The notes under the pieces are model-generated. The model worked only from the letters and a program-made list of their open reading frames with translations, was not told where the DNA came from and ran no database searches. The position numbers and the translations under genes are program-made. This document shows, piece after piece, positions 31,471 through 46,581 of a DNA stretch of 64,000 nucleotides; the stretch's first letter is position 1; each line of letters opens with the position of its first letter. Location of the stretch: positions 49,662,230-49,726,229 of the forward strand of contig OZ034968.1 of assembly GCA_964030785.1 (NCBI GenBank), read 5' to 3'. Source of the stretch: Siderastrea siderea (taxonomy: Eukaryota; Cnidaria; Anthozoa; Scleractinia; Rhizangiidae).

Positions 31471-32520
31471 CTCGATGATCACAGTGGAGCCACTAACGAG
31501 TTGAAAACCGTTTTTCGGCGGCAGCTGAATGTCAGAAGCACCACATGCACCTCCTCCCTGACAAAGCCTCTAGTCGGCCCTGCAACAAATAGTAGAGAAC
31601 CAGCTCGCCGTGCTTGGGGACCGCGCGCCTTAACCTGTAAACCTATAAAGGGCACACAGGTTTTGTTGCCCTGCGGGAAACCGTTTCGAGCATGCCAGGG
31701 TGGTAGAGATAACGAACACCAACACCTAAGGGGAGCCTTTTCTCCTCATGGCCAACTGGGCGGCCAGCAACCAGAGAGGAGGGCTTTTGTGGCGCTGTTG
31801 TTGCCTTGACAGCAGCTGAAGTCATTGTTCCCGTCAAGGAAGTCATAGCAATACAGCCGAAGGCAGCCGTACAACCCACTCAGTGGACCTCAGGCGAGAA
31901 GGAAGCTGCATCTCTCGGGCGATGTGAAAGCCAGACGGCCGCTTGGGGAGTGTGCGGTCAAACCCTTCAACGATTGCCTGGTCCCGGTGCAGATCTGGCA
32001 CGCCGGAAGGAGACGCCACGCTGCTCACAACACCTATAATGATGCCAGCGTCCACAAGTTAGAATATTTTGCCACTTTAATGGCCCACGCTTGTAAAACG
32101 CTTGGAAGGCACTGGCAACTTTATCAGACTCCTTGTTCTGAGAGGGTCGATCAAGTCTACGACCGTCCAGGCGTACTGATACGTTTAAAGGCCCCTCCTT
32201 CGGCCAAGTGTGTCCCAAATTAAAACATGTTGAAGCCAATTATTGGGCGATACGTGTGTGATGGCCGCGTGAGGTCGTACTCCTTTGTGTTAACCTTATG
32301 CACCGATTCGCTTCACTGGGCCCAAGGTCACCTTTCGCCGCAGCAAGGCTTCGTGGGCCAGTATCGCCGGAAAGATAACCCGTCGATACATCAGTTCATC
32401 AAATTCTTTCTAGAGCTCTTTTTTTGCCAATCGTAATAGAGAAACGAAAACCTTTCCTTCGTCGGGTTGCCCATCACCCTCCGCTCCCCCCCCCCCGCCC
32501 GCCCCGAGAAGGATTTGCCC
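31471..32520 (+). repeat. Y block, unit ii copy
   Basis: It includes the polB terminal spacer and the Y homology from about 31590. The plus frame 31806-32039 reads PVKEVIAIQPKAAVQPTQW, and 31924-32223 includes VYDRPGVLIRLKAPPS. A C-rich run lies at about 32483-32503. Unidentified, as for the other Y copies. Confidence 0.6.
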
Positions 32521-32869
32521 TTATATCATCTGATCCAAAGCAATCTGATAATGGATACTAAAATGGATGGAAGAGTTTCCTAAGTCTTCGAGCTGGCAAG
32601 CTGGATGACAAGCGCTCTTCATCATGACAGGCCTTTCTACAAATAACGCTTGTCTAACTTGCCAACAGACAGACTAAGAAACACAGTGGTTTCAACTAGC
32701 CGGCGAGGATAACTTGGAACACCAAACCAATGGACAGCATTTTACCTTTCATGACATTTGCTAATATCAGTTGGTTTGGGTTACTTCGACGAATTTGGTC
32801 AATTTAAAGAAAATATTGTGTGAAAATGTTGCAAACCTTCTTCAAAACAGCGTGTTTTAGCTGCCTATA
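32521..32869 (+). repeat. R1 repeat, full copy (unit ii)
   Basis: Runs from TCATCTGATCCAAAGCAATC to GCGTGTTTTAGCTGCCTATA, then the large minisatellite. Confidence 0.75.
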
Positions 32870-35800
32870 ATAACTTTAAACAAATCGTGTGAAAAGAGTG
32901 TGTTTTTCCTAGTTTTGATGAATGGGGCTTTAAGTAATGAGAACAGTCCCGTTTTGACCGCTTTTTGAAATTTCTACCAAATTGGATTAAAACAGGGTGC
33001 TCTCTCCTCGTTTTCGTAAATGTGATTTAAATTAATGAAAACGGCATGGTTTCGCTTGTATGGACAAGTATTGCCAAACGCCGCAAGAGGTGTTAAGAAG
33101 AATCTGTTTTGGCTTGTTTTGTAAATTTTAGGCCATGTGAATAGAAACACAGTTTTTCTTCTTTTCGTTGATGAAAATAATCTGTTTTCGCTTGTATTGG
33201 GCAGGTGTTGACAAACTTTTTGAAAACAGTCTGCTTTGGTTTCCTTTTTTGCAATTTTGCCAAAATTTTATAAAAACAGCGTGTTTTTGCACGTGTTGGT
33301 TTTCCGTGTATGGATAAGTATCGCGAAAGTTTACGAAAGCAGTGTTTTGCTTATTTGGACAAATGTTGCGAAACGTGTAAAAAACAGTATGTTGGCTAAC
33401 TTTGGACAATTTTAACAAAACCAGAGTGTTTTCCTTTTCTTTTGGTCAATGTGGCTTATATTGATAAAAACAATCAGTTTTCGTTAGTTTTGTCACTTTT
33501 GCCCAAATTGAAAGAAAACAGTGTATTTTACCTAGTTTCGTGAATGTGAGGGTGCAACTGGCGAGAACTGTCTGTTTTGACTGCTTTTGGCAATTGTGAC
33601 CAAATTGAATGAAAACAGTGTCTTCTTACAAGGTTTGGTAACTGTCGCTTAAACTAATGAAAAGAATGTGTTTTCGCTAGTTTCGGCAACTTTGCCCAAA
33701 TTGAATGAAAAGAGTGTATTTTACCTAGTTTCGTGAATGTGGCTTCAATTGCTGAGAACGGTCTGTTTTGATTGCTTTTGGCAATTGTGACCAAATTGAA
33801 TGAAAAAGTGTGTTCTTCCTACATTTGGTAAATGTCGCTTAAATTAATGAAAAGAATGTGTTTTCGCTTCTTTTGGCAACGTTGCCCAAATTCAATGAAA
33901 ACAGGGTATTTTTCCTAGTTTTGGCGAATGTGGCTGCAATTGCTGAGAACAGTCTGTTTTGACCACTTTAAGAAAATTTGACCGTATCAAGTGTTTTGTC
34001 AAACGAAGGTTAACATGATGAAAACAGTGTGTTTTTGCTTGTATCGGGTATGTGTTAAAAAACTTACTGAAAACAGTCTCCTTTGGCTTGTTTATTGCAA
34101 TTTGCCCAAATTTAATAAAAACAGCGTGTTTTTGCACATTTTGCTAAATGTGGCTTCAATTGATGAAAACAGTGTGGTTTCGCTTGTATGGACAAGTATC
34201 GCTAAACTTAACGAAAACAGTGTTTTTGTTTCCTTAGAAATATGTTGCGAAACGTGTTAAAAACAGTCTGTTTTGGCTAACTTTGGACAATTTGAAGATA
34301 ACCAGCGTGCTTTCTTTTTCTTTTGGTCAAGGTGGCTAAAATTGATGAAAAAATCGGTTTCCGCCAGTTTTGGCAACTTTCTCCAAATTTAATGAAAACA
34401 GTATTTTTCTAATTTTGATTAATGTGGCTCCATTTGGTCAGAACACTCCGTTTCGACTGGTTTTGGCAATTGTGGCCAAATTGAATGAAAACAGTGTGTT
34501 CTTCCAAGGTTTGGTTCCTTTCGCTTACATTAATGAAAAGAATATGTTTTTGCTAGTTGTAACAACTTTGCCCAAATTGAATGAAAACAGTGTATTTTAC
34601 CTAGTATTGGTAAATGTGGCCGCCATTGGCGAGAACAGTCTGTTTTCACTGCTTTTGGTAATTGCAACCAAATTGAATGAAAACAGTGTGCTCTTCCTAG
34701 GTCTGGTAACTGGTCTTTTTTATTGATGAAAAGAATGTTTTCGCTAGGTTTGGCAACTTTGCCCAAATTTAATAAAAACAGGGTATTTTTTCTAGTTTTG
34801 GTGAATGCTGCTGCAATTGGTGAGAACGGTCTGTTTTGACCGCGTTTGGCAAATTTTAGCGTATCGAATGTCTTGGCAGACATAGTTTAACTTGATGAAA
34901 ACAGTCTGTTTTGGCTAACTTTAGACAATTTGAACAGAACCAGCGTGTTTTTCTTTTCTTTTGGTCAATGTGGCTTAAATTGATGAAAACAGTCGGTTTT
35001 CCTTAGGTTTGGCAACTTTGCCTAAGATTCATTGAAAACAATGCATTTTACCTAATTTCGGTGAATGTAGCTGCAATTGGTGAGAACGGTCTGTTTTGAC
35101 CGCCTTTGGGAAATTCGAGCATATTGAATGTTTTGGCAAACGTATTTTAGCTTGATGAAAACAGTCTGTTTTGGTTAACTTTGGACAATTTAAACAGAAC
35201 GGGCGTGTTTGTTTTTCTTTTGGTGAATGTGGCTTAAATTGATCAAAAGAATCGGTTTCCGTTAGTTTTAGCAACTTGTGTTGAAAAACTTGTTGAAAAC
35301 AGTCTGCTTTGGTTTCTTTTTTGCAATTTTGCCCAAATTTAATAAAAACAGCGTGTTTGAGCACAATTTGGTAAACAGTGTGGTTTCGCTTCTATGGACA
35401 AGTATCGCAAAACCTTACGAAAACAGTCTTTTTGCTTATTTTGACAATGTTGCGAAGCGTGTACTTTAGCGAATTTGAACAGAGCCAGCGTGTTTTCCTT
35501 TTGGCTTAAATGTGGCTTAAATTGATGAAAAGAGTCGGTTTTCCTTACTTTTGGCAACTTGCCCAAATTGAATGAAAACAGTGTAGTTTACCTACTTTTG
35601 GTGAATGGGGCTGTAACTGGCAAGAACAGTCTGTTTTGACTGCTTTTGGCAATTTTGATCAAACTGAATGAAAACAATGTGTTCATATTAGGTTTGGTAA
35701 CTGTCGCTTAAATTAATAAAAAGAATGCGTTTTCGCTAGTTTTAGCAACTTTGCCCAAATTGAATGAAAACAGTGTATTTTACCTAGTTTCGGTGAATGT

Positions 35801-36849
35801 GGCTGCAATTGGCGAGAATAGTCTGTTTTGACTCCTTTTGGCAATTACGACGTGGTTGCAATTGGCGAGAACAGTCTGTTTTGAGTGCTGTTGCTAATTT
35901 TGACAGAATTGAATGAAAACAGGGTGTTCTTCCTAGGTTTGGTAACTGTCTCTTAAATTAATGAAAAGAATGTGCTTTCGCTTGTTTTGGCAACTTTGCC
36001 CAAATTGAATGAAAACAGTGTGTTTTACCTAGTCTCGTGAATGTGGCTGCAATTGCCGAGAACAGTCTGTTTTGATTGCTTTTGGCAATTGTGACCGAAT
36101 TGAATGAAAACAGTCTGTTCTTTCCAGGATTGGCAACTATCACTTAAACTAATGAAAAGAATGTGTTTTCGCTAGGTTTGGCAACATTGCGCAAATTGAA
36201 TGAAAACAGGATATTTTTCCTAGTTTTGGTGAATGTGGTGCAATTGGTGAGAACACTCTGTTTTGACCAAACTGAATGAAAACAATGTGTTCTTCTTAGG
36301 TTTGGTAACTGTCGCTTAAAATAAAGAAAAGAATGTGTTTTCGCTTGTTTTGGCAACTTTGCCCAAATTGAATGAAAACGGTGTATTTTACCTAGGTTGG
36401 TTAATGTGATGCAATTGGCGAGAGCAATCTGTGTTGACTGCTTTTGGCAATTGTGACCAAATTGAATGAAAGCAGTCTGTTTTGCACAATTGGAACAGAA
36501 CCAGCGTGTTTTTCTTTTCTTTTTGTCCATGTGGCTTAAATTGATAAAAACAATTGGTTTTCGCTAGTTTTGGCAACTTTGCCCAAATTGAGTGGAAACT
36601 GTGGAAACAATGAATGTGGCAACAATTGGCGAGAACAGTCTGTTTTGACTCCTGTTGGCAATTGTGGCCAAATTGAATGAAAACAGTCTGTTCATCCTAG
36701 GTTTGGTAACTGTCACTTAAATTAATGAAAAGAATGTGTTTTCGCTAGTTTTGGCAACTTTGCCCAAATTAAATGAAAACAGTGTATTTTACCTAGTTTC
36801 TTTAATGTGGCTGCCATTCAAAATTGAATGAAAATTGAATGAACGCAGT

Positions 36850-39800
36850 CAACTTTCGACAATTGGAACAGAACCAGCGTGTTTTTCTTTTGTTTTGGTC
36901 GATGTGGCTTATATTAATGAAAACAATTTTTCGAGTACTTGGCTGCAATTGCCGAGAACAGTCTGTTTTGATTGCTTTTGGCAATTGTGACCAAATTGAA
37001 TGAAAAAAGTGTGTTCTTCCTACATTTGGTAAATGTCGCTTAAATTAATGAAAAGAATGTGTTTTCGCTTCTTTTGGCAACGTTGCCCAAATTCAATGAA
37101 AACAGGGTATTTTTCCTAGTTTTGGCGAATGTGGCTGCAATTGTTGAGAACAGTCTGTTTTGACCACTTTTAGAAAATTTGACCATATTAAATGTTTTGT
37201 CAAACGAAGGTTAACATGATGAAAACAGTGTGTTTTCGCTTGTATCGGGCATGTGTTAAAAAACTTACTGAAAACAGTCTCCTTTGGCTTGTTTATTGCA
37301 ATTTGCCCAAATTTAATAAAAACAGCGTGTTTTTGCACATTTTGCTAAATAAGGCTTCAATTGAAGAAAACAGTGTAGTTTCGCTTGTATGGACAAGTAT
37401 CGCTAAACTTAACGAAAACAGTGCTTTTGTTTCCTTAGAAATATGCTACGAAACGTGTTAAAAACAGTCTGTTTTGGCTAACTTTGGACAATTTGAAGAT
37501 AATCAGCGTGCTTTCTTTCGGTTTCCGCCAGTTTTGGCAACTATCTCCAAATTTAATGAAAACAGTATTTTTCTAATTTTGATTAATGTGGCTCCATTTG
37601 GTCAGAACACTCCGTTTGTGACCAAATTGAATGAAAACAGTGTGTTCTTCCAAGGTTTGGTAGCTTTTGCTTACATTAATGAAAAGAATATGTTTTCGCT
37701 AGTTGTAACAACTTTACCCAAATTGAATGAAAACAGTGTATTTTACCTAGTATTGGTAAATGTGGCTGCAATTGGCGAGAACAGTCTGTTTTGACTGTTT
37801 TTGGTAATTGCGAGCAAATTGAATGAAAACAGTGTGCTCTTCCTAGGTTTGGTAACTGTCTCTTTTATTGATGAAAAGAATGTGTTTTCGCTAGGTTTGG
37901 CAACTTTGCCCAAATTTAATGAAAACAGGGTATTTTTTCTAGTTTTGGTGAAAGTGGTGCAATTGGTGAGAACAGTCTGTTTTCACCGCCTTGGAGAAAT
38001 TTGAGCATATTGAATGTTTTGGCAAACGTAATTTGACTTTATGAAAACAGTCTGTTTTGGCTAACTTTGGACACTTTAAACAGAACCAGAGTGTTTTTCT
38101 TTTCTTTTGGTCAATGTGGCTTAAATTGATGAAAAAAATCGAGTTTCTGTTAGTTTTAGCAACTTGAGTTGATAAACTTGTTGAAAACAGTCTGCTTTGG
38201 TTTCTTTTTTGTAATTTTTCCTTAAATTTAATAAAAACAGCGTGTTTGTGCACAATTTGGTAAATGTGGCTTCGACTGATTAAAACAGTGTGATTTCGCT
38301 TCTATGGACAAGTATCGAGAAACTTAACGAAAACAGCGTTTTTGCTGATTTTGACAATGTTGCCAAAAGTGTACTTTAGCGAATTTGAACAGAACCAGCG
38401 TGTTTTCGTTTTGGCTTAAATGTGGCTTAAATTGATGAAAACAATCGGTTTTCAGTAGTTTTGGCAACTTTGCCCAAATTTAATGAAAATAGGATGTTTT
38501 TCCTAGTTTTGGTGAATGTGGTTGCAATTGGTGAGAAGAGTCTGTTTTGATCGCCTTTGGCAAATTTGAGCGTATCGAATGTTTTGGCAAACGTAGTTTA
38601 CCTTGATGGAAACAGTCTGTTTTGGCTAACATTGGACAATTTGAACAGAAACAGCGTGTTTTTCTTTTCTTCTGGTCAACGTGGCTAAATTGATGAAAAG
38701 TCGGTTTTCCTTACTTTTGGCAACTTGCCCAAATTGAATGAAAACGGTGTAGTTTACCTACTTTTGGTTAATGGGGCTGTAATTGGCGAGAACAGTCTGT
38801 TTTGACTGCTTTTGGCAATTGTGACCAAACTGAATGAAAACAATGTGTTCATATTAGGTTTGGTAACTGTCGCTGAAATTAATAAAAAGAATACGTTTTC
38901 GCTAGTTTTAGCAACTTTGCCCAAATTGAATGAAAACAGTGTATTTTACCTAGTTTCGTGAATCTGGCTGCAATGTTTTGATTGCTTTTGGCAATTGTGA
39001 CCGAATTGAATGAAAAAGTGTGTTCTTCCTACATTTGGTAAATGTGGCGTAAATTAATGAAAAGAATGTGTTTTCGCTAGGTTTGGCAACATTGCGCAAA
39101 TTAAATGAAAACAAGATTTTTTTCCTAGTTTTGGTGAATGTGGCTGCAATTGGTGAGAACAGTCTGTTTGACTACTTTTCGCAAAGGTGACCAAATTGAA
39201 TGAAACCAATGTGTTCTTTTTAGGTTTGGTAACTGTCGCTTAAATTAATAAAAAGAATGTGTTTTCGCTAGTTTTAGCAACTTTGCCCAAATTGAATGAA
39301 AACAGTGTATTTTACCTAGTTTCGGTGAATGTGGCTGCAACTGGCGAGAATAGTCTGTTTTGACTCCTTTTGGCAATTTTCGACGTGGTTGCAATTGGCG
39401 AGAACAGTCTGTTTTGAGTGCAGTTGGTAATTTTAACAGAATTGAATGAAAACACGGTGTTCTTCCTAGGTTTGGTAACTGTCTCTTAAATTAATGAAAG
39501 GAATGTGCTTTCGCTTGTTTTGGCAACTTTGCCCAAATTGAATGAAAACAGTGTATTTTACCTAGTTTCGTGAATGTGGCTGCAATTGCCGAGAACAGTC
39601 TGTTTTGATTGCTTTTGGCAATTGTGACCAAATTGAATAAAAAAAATGTGTTCTTCCTACATTTGGTAAATGTCGCGTAAACTAATGAAAAGAATGCATT
39701 TTGGCTAGGTTTGGCAACATTGCGCAAATTGAATGAAAACCGGATACTTTGCCTAGTTTTGGTGAATGTGGCTACAATTGGCGAGAACAGTCTGTTTTGA

Positions 39801-42720
39801 CTGCTGTTGGTAATTGTGGCCAAATTGAATGAAAACAGTTTGTTCTTCCTAGGTTTGGTAACTGTCACTTAAATTAATGAAAAGAATGTGTTTTCGCTAG
39901 TTTTGGCAACTTTGCCCAAATTGAATGAAAAGAGTGAAGTTTACCTAGTTTCGTGAATGTGGCTTCAATTGCTGAGAACAGTCTGTTTTGATTGCTTTTG
40001 GCAATTGTGACCAAATTGAATGAAAATAGTGTGTTCTTTCCAGGTTTGGCAACTATCACTTAAACTAATGAAAAGAATGTGTTTTCGCTAGTCTCGGCAA
40101 CTTTCCCCAAATTGAAAGTAAAGAGTGGATTTTACCTAATTTTGGTGAATGTGGCTGCAATTGGAGAGAACAGTCTGCTTTGACTACTTTTGGCAATTGT
40201 AACCAAATTGAAAGACAATTTGAACAGAACCAGCGTGGTTTTCTTTTCTTTTGGTCCATTTGGCTTAAATTGATGAAAACAATCGGTTTTCGCCAGTTTT
40301 TGCAGCTTTGCCCAAATTTAATGGAAAAGGTGTATTTTTCCTAGTTTTGGTGAATGTGGTTGCAATTGGAGAGAACAGTCTGCTTTGACTACTTTTGGCA
40401 ATTGTGACCAAATTGAATGAAAACAATGTGTTCTTATTAGGTTTGGTAACTGTCGCTTAAATTACAGAAAAGAATGTGTTTTGGCTTGTTTTGGCACCTT
40501 TGCCCAAATTAAATGAAAACGGAGTATTTTACCTAGTTTGGTTAATGTGATGCAATTGGCGAGAGTAATCTGTGTTGACTACTTTTGGCAATTGTGACCA
40601 AATTGAATGAAAGCAGTCTCGTTTGAACAATTGGAACAGAACCAGCGTGTTTTTCTTTTCTTTTTGTCCATGTGGCTTAAATTGATAAAAACAATTGGTT
40701 TTCGCTAGTTTTGGCAACTTTGCCCAAATTGAATGAAAACAGTGTATTTTACCTAGTTTCTTTAATGTGGCTGCAATTGAAAATTGAATGAAAATTGAAT
40801 GAACGCAGTCAACTTTCGACAATTTGAACAGAACCAGCGTGTTTTTCTTTTCTTTTGGTCGATGTGGCTTAAATTAATGAAAACAATTTTTCGAGCACTT
40901 GGCTGCAATTGCCGAGAACAGTCTGTTTTGATTGCTTTTGGCAATTGTGACCAAATTGAATGAAAAAAGTGTGTTCTTCCTACATTTGGTAAATGTCGCT
41001 TAAATTAATGAAAAGAATGTGTTTTCGCTTCTTTTGGCAACGTTGCCCAAATTCAATGAAAACAGGGCATTTTTCCTTGTTTTGGCGAATGTGGCTGCAA
41101 TTGGTGAGAACAGTCTGTTTTGACCACTTTTAGAAAATTTGACCATATTAAATGTTTTGTCAAACGAAGGTTAACATGATGAAAACAGTGTGTTTTTGCT
41201 TGTATCGGGCATGTGTTAAAAAGCTTACTGGAAACAGTCTCCTTTGGCTTGTTTATTCAATTTGCCCAAATTTAATAAAAACCGCGTGTTTTTGCACATT
41301 TTGCTAAATGTGGCTTCAATTGATGAAAACAGTGTGGTTTCGCTTGTATGGACAAGTATCGCTAAACTTAACAAAAACAGTTTTTTTGTTTCCTTAGAAA
41401 TATGCTGCGAAACGTGTTAAAAACAGTCTGTTTTGGCTAACTTTGGACAATTTGAAGATAATCAGCGTGCTTTCTTTTTCTTTTGGTCAAGGTGGCTTAA
41501 ATTGATGAAAAAATCGGTTTCCGCCAGTTTTGGCAACTTTCTCCAAATTTAATGAAAGCAGTATTTTTCTAACTTTGATTAATGTGGATCCATTTGGTCA
41601 GAACACTCCGTTTCGACTGGTTTTGGCAATTGTGACCAAATTGAATGAAAACAGTGTGTTCTTCCAAGGTTTGGTAACTTACATTAATGAAAAGAATATG
41701 TTTTCGCTAGTTGTAACAACTTTGCCCAAATTGAATGAAAACAGTGTATTTTACCTAGTATTGCCAAATTAGGCTGCAATTGGCGAGAACAGTCTGTTTT
41801 GACTGTTTTTGGTAATTGCGACAAAATTGAATGAAAACAGTGTGCTCTTCCTAGGTTTGGTAACTGTCTCTTTTATTGATGAAAAGAATGTGTTTTCGCT
41901 AGGTTTGGCAACTTTGCCCAAATTTAATGAAAACAGGGTATTTTTTCTAGTTTTGGTGAAAGTGGCTGCAATTGGTGAGAACAGTCTGTTTTCACCGCCT
42001 TGGAGAAATTTGAGCATATTGAATGTTTTGGCAAACGTAATTTAACTTTATGAAAACAGTCTGTTTTGGCTAACTTTGGACACTTTAAACAGAACCAGAG
42101 TGTTTTTCTTTTCTTTTGGTCAATGTGGCTTAAATTGATGAAAAAGATCGAGTTTCCGTTAGTTTTAGCAACTTGAGTTGATAAACTTGTTGAAAACAGT
42201 CTGCTTTGGTTTCTTTTTTGTAATTTTTCCTTAAATTTAATAAAAACAGCGTGTTTGTGCACAATTTGGTAAATGTGGCTTCGACTGATTAAAACAGTGT
42301 GATTTCGCTTGTATGGACAAGTATCGAGAAACTTAACGAAAACAGCGTTTTTGCTGATTTTGACAATGTTGCCAAAAGTGTACTTTAGCGAATTTGAACA
42401 GAACCAGCGTGTTTTCGTTTTGGCTTAAATGTGGCTTAAATTGATGAAAACAATCGGTTTCCAATAGTTTTGGCAACTTTGCCCAAATTTAATGAAAATA
42501 GGATGTTTTTCCTAGTTTTGGTGAATGTGGTGCAATTGGTTGTGATTGGTCTGTTTTGACCGCCTTTGGCAAATTTGAGCGTATCAAATGTTTTGGCAAA
42601 CGTAGTTTACCTTGATGGAAACAGTCTGTTTTGGCTAACATTGGACAATTTGAACAGAAACAGCGTGTTTTTCTTTTCTTCTGGTCAATGTGGCTAAATT
42701 GATGAAAACAGTCGGTTTTC
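36850..42720 (+). repeat. Two kilobase-scale copies within the minisatellite, offset about 4.0 kb
   Basis: The stretch from about 36850 to 38700 is repeated with high similarity from about 40810 to 42720. Examples are CTTGGCTGCAATTGCCGAGA at about 36937 and 40898, and the run AACTTGAGTTGATAAACTTG at about 38161 and 42170. Part of the same block also occurs near 33750-34730. The array therefore grew by duplication of multi-kilobase blocks as well as of single monomers. Confidence 0.75.
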
Positions 42721-45700
42721 CTTAGTTTTGGCAACTTTGCCTAAATTGAATGAAAACAGTGTATTTTACCTACTGCAATTGGCGAGAACAGCTGTTTTGA
42801 CTGCTTTTGGCAATTGTGCTCAAATTGAGGTAAATGTCACTTTAATTAATGAAAACAATGTGTTTCCGCTAGTCTTGGCAACTTTGTTCAAATTCAATGA
42901 AAACAGTGTATTTTACCTACTTTCGGTGAATGTGGCTCCAATTGGCGAGAATAGTCTGTTTTGATTTTTTTTGGCAATTACAACCAAATTCAATGAAACA
43001 GTGTGTTCTTCCTAGGTTTGGTAACTAATGTGTTTTTGCTAGTTTTGGCAAGTTTGCCTAAATTGAATGAAAATAGTGTATTTTACCTAGTTTCGATGAA
43101 TGTGGCTGCAATTGGTGAGAACGGTCTGTTTTGACTGCTTTTGGCAATTGTCACCAAATTGAATGAAAGCAATGTGTTCTTCCTAGGTTTGCTAACTATC
43201 GCTTAAATTAATCAAAAAAATGTATTTTCGCTAGTTTCGGCAAATTTGCCCAAATTTAATGAAAACAGGTATTTTTTCTAGTTTTGGTGAATGCTGCTGC
43301 AATTGGTGAGAACGGTCTGTTTTGAGCGCCTTTGGCAAATTTTAGCGTATCGAATGTCTTGGCAAACGTAGTTTAACTTGATGAAAACAGTCTGTTTTGG
43401 CTAACTTTAGACAATTTGAACAGAACCAGCGTGTTTTTCTTTTCTTTTGGTCAATGTGGCTTAAATTGATGAAAACAGTCGGTTTTCCTTAGGTTTGGCA
43501 ACTTTGCCCAAATTGAATGAAAACGGTGCATTTTACCTAATTTCAGTGAATGTAGCTGCAAGTGGTGAGAACGGTCTTTTTTGACCACCTTTGGGAAATT
43601 CGAGCATATTGAATGTTTTGGCAAACGTAATTTAGCTTGATGAAAACAGTCTGTTTTGGCTAACTTTGGACAATTTAAACAGAACACGCGTGTTTTTTTC
43701 TTTTGGTCAATAAATTGATGAAAAGAATCGGTTTCCGTTAGTTTTAGCAACTTGTGTTGACAAAGGTGTTGAAAACAGTCTGCTTTGGTTTCTTTTTTGC
43801 AATTTTGCCCAAATTTAATAAAAACAGCGTGTTTGAGCACAATTTGGTAAACAGTGTGGTTTCGCTTGTATGGACAAGTATCGCAAGACTTTACGAAAAC
43901 AGCGTTCTTGCTTATTTTGACAATATTCCGTACTGTGTACTTTAGCGAATTTGAACAGAGCCAGCGTGTTTTCCTTTTGGCTTAAATGTGGCTTAAATTG
44001 ATGAAAACAGTCGGTTTTCCTTACTTTTGGCAACTTGCCCAAATTGAATGAAAACAGTGTAGTTTACCTACTTTTGGTTAATGGGGCTGTAATTGGCGAG
44101 AACAGTCTGTTTTGACTGCTTTTGGCAATTGTGACCAAACTGAATGAAAACAATGTGTTCATATTAGGTTTGGTAACTGTCGCTGAAATTAATAAAAAGA
44201 ATACGTTTTCGCTAGTTTTAGCAACTTTGCCCAAATTGAATGAAAACAGTGTATTTTACCTAGTTTCGTGAATCTGGCTGCAATTGCCGAGAACAGCCTG
44301 TTTTGATTGCTTTTGGCAATTGTGACCGAATTGAATGAAAAAAGTGTGTTCTTCCTACATTTGGTAAATGTGGCGTAAATTAATGAAAAGAATGTGTTTT
44401 CGCTAGGTTTGGCAACATAGCGCAAATTAAATGAAAACAAGATATTTTTCCCAGTTTTGGTGAATGTGGCTTCAATTGGTGAGAACAGTCTGTTTGACTA
44501 CTTTTCGCAAAGGTGACCAAATTGAATGAAACCAATGTGTTCTTTTTAGGTTTGGTAACTGTCGCTTAAATTAATAAAAAGAATGTGTTTTCGCTAGTTT
44601 TAGCAACTTTGCCCAAATTGAATGAAAACAGTGTATTTTACCTAGTTTCGGTGAATGTGGCTGCAATTGGCGAGAATAGTCTGTTTTGACTCCTTTTGGC
44701 AATTACGACGTGGTTGCAATTGGCGAGAACAGTCTGTTTTGATTGCTGTTGGTAATTTTGGCAGAATTGAATGAAAACAGGGTGTTCTTCCTAGGTTTGG
44801 TAACTGTCTCTTAAATTAATGAAAGGAATGTGCTTTCGCTTGTTTTGGCAACTTTGAACAAATTGAATGAAAACAGTGTATTTTACCTAGTTTCGTGAAT
44901 GTGGCTGCAATTGCCGAGAACAGTCTGTTTTGATTGCTTTTGGCAATTGTGACCAAATTGAATAAAAAAAATGTGTTCTTCCTACATTTGGTAAATGTCG
45001 CGTAAACTAATGAAAAGAATGTATTTTCGCTAGGTTTGGCAACATTGCGCAAATTGAATGAAAACAGGATATTTTGCCTAGTTTTGGTGAATGTGGCTCC
45101 AATTCGTAAGAACAGTCTGTTTTGGAGAATTGGAACAGAACCAGCGTGTTTTTCTTTTCTTTTGGTCCATGTGGCTTAAATTGATAAAAACAATTGGTTT
45201 TCGCTAGTTTTGGCAACTTTGCCCAAATTGAGTGGAAACAGTGGAAACAATGAATGTGGCAACAATTGGCGAGAACAGTCTGTTTTGACTGCTGGTAGCA
45301 ATTGTGGTCAAATTGAATGAAAACAGTCTGTTCTTCGTAGGTTTGGTAACTGTCACTTACATTAATGAAAAGAATGTGTTTTTGCTAGTTTTGGCAACTT
45401 TGCCCAAATTGAATGAAAACAGTGTATTTTACTTAGTTTCTTTAATGTGGCTGCAATTGAAAATTTAATGAAAATTGAATGAACGCAGTCAACTTTCGAC
45501 AATTGGAACAGAACCAGCGTGTTTTTCGTTTGTTTTGGTCGATGTGGCTTAAATTAATGAAAACAATTTTTCGAGCACTTGGCTGCAATTGCCGAGAACA
45601 GTCTGTTTTGATTGCTTTTGGCAATTGTGACCAAATTGAATGAAAACAGTGTGTTCTTTCCAGGTTTGGCAACTATCACTTAAACTAATGAAAAGAATGT

Positions 45701-46581
45701 GTTTTCGCTAGTTTCGGCAACTTTGCCCAAATTGAATGAAAAGAGTGTATTTTACCAAATTTTGGTGAATGTGGCTGCAATTGGAGAGAACAGTCTGCTT
45801 TGACTACTTTTGGCAATTGTAACCAAATTGAAAGACAATTTGAACAGAACCAGCGTGGTTTTCTTTTCTTTTGGTCCATTTGGCTTAGATTGATAAAAAC
45901 AATCGTTTTTCGCCAGTTTTTGCAGCTTTGCCCAAATTTAATGAAAAGGTGTATTTTTCCTAGTTTTGGTGAATGTGGTTGCAATTGGAGAGAACAGTCT
46001 GCTTTGACTACTTTTGGCAATTGTGACCAAATTGAATGAAAACAATGTGTTCTTATTAGGTTTGGTAACTGTCGCTTAAATTAAAGAAAAGAATGTGTTT
46101 TCGCTGGTTTTGCTGAGAACAGTCTGTTTTGATTGCTTTTGGCAATTGTGACCAAATTGAAAGAAAAAAGTGTGTTCTTCCTACATTTGGTAAATGTCGC
46201 TTAAATTAAGGAAAATAATGCGTTTTTGCTAGGTTTGGCAACATTGCGCAAATTGAATGAAAACAGGATATTTTTCCTAGTTTTGGTGAATGTGGCTGCA
46301 ATTGGTGAGAGCACTCTGTTTTGACCAAATTGAATGAAAACAATGTGTTCTTATTAGGTTAAGTAACTGTCGCTTAAATTAAAAAAACGAATGTATTTTC
46401 GCTTGTTTTGGCAACTTTGCCCAAATTAAATAAAAACAGTGTATTTTACCTAGTTTTATTAGTGTGGCTGCAATTGGTGGGAACGGTCTGTTTTGACTGC
46501 TTTTGGCAATTGAGACCAAATTGAATGAAAACAGTGTGTTCTTTCCAGGTTTGGTAACTGTCGCTTAAACTAATGAAAAGA

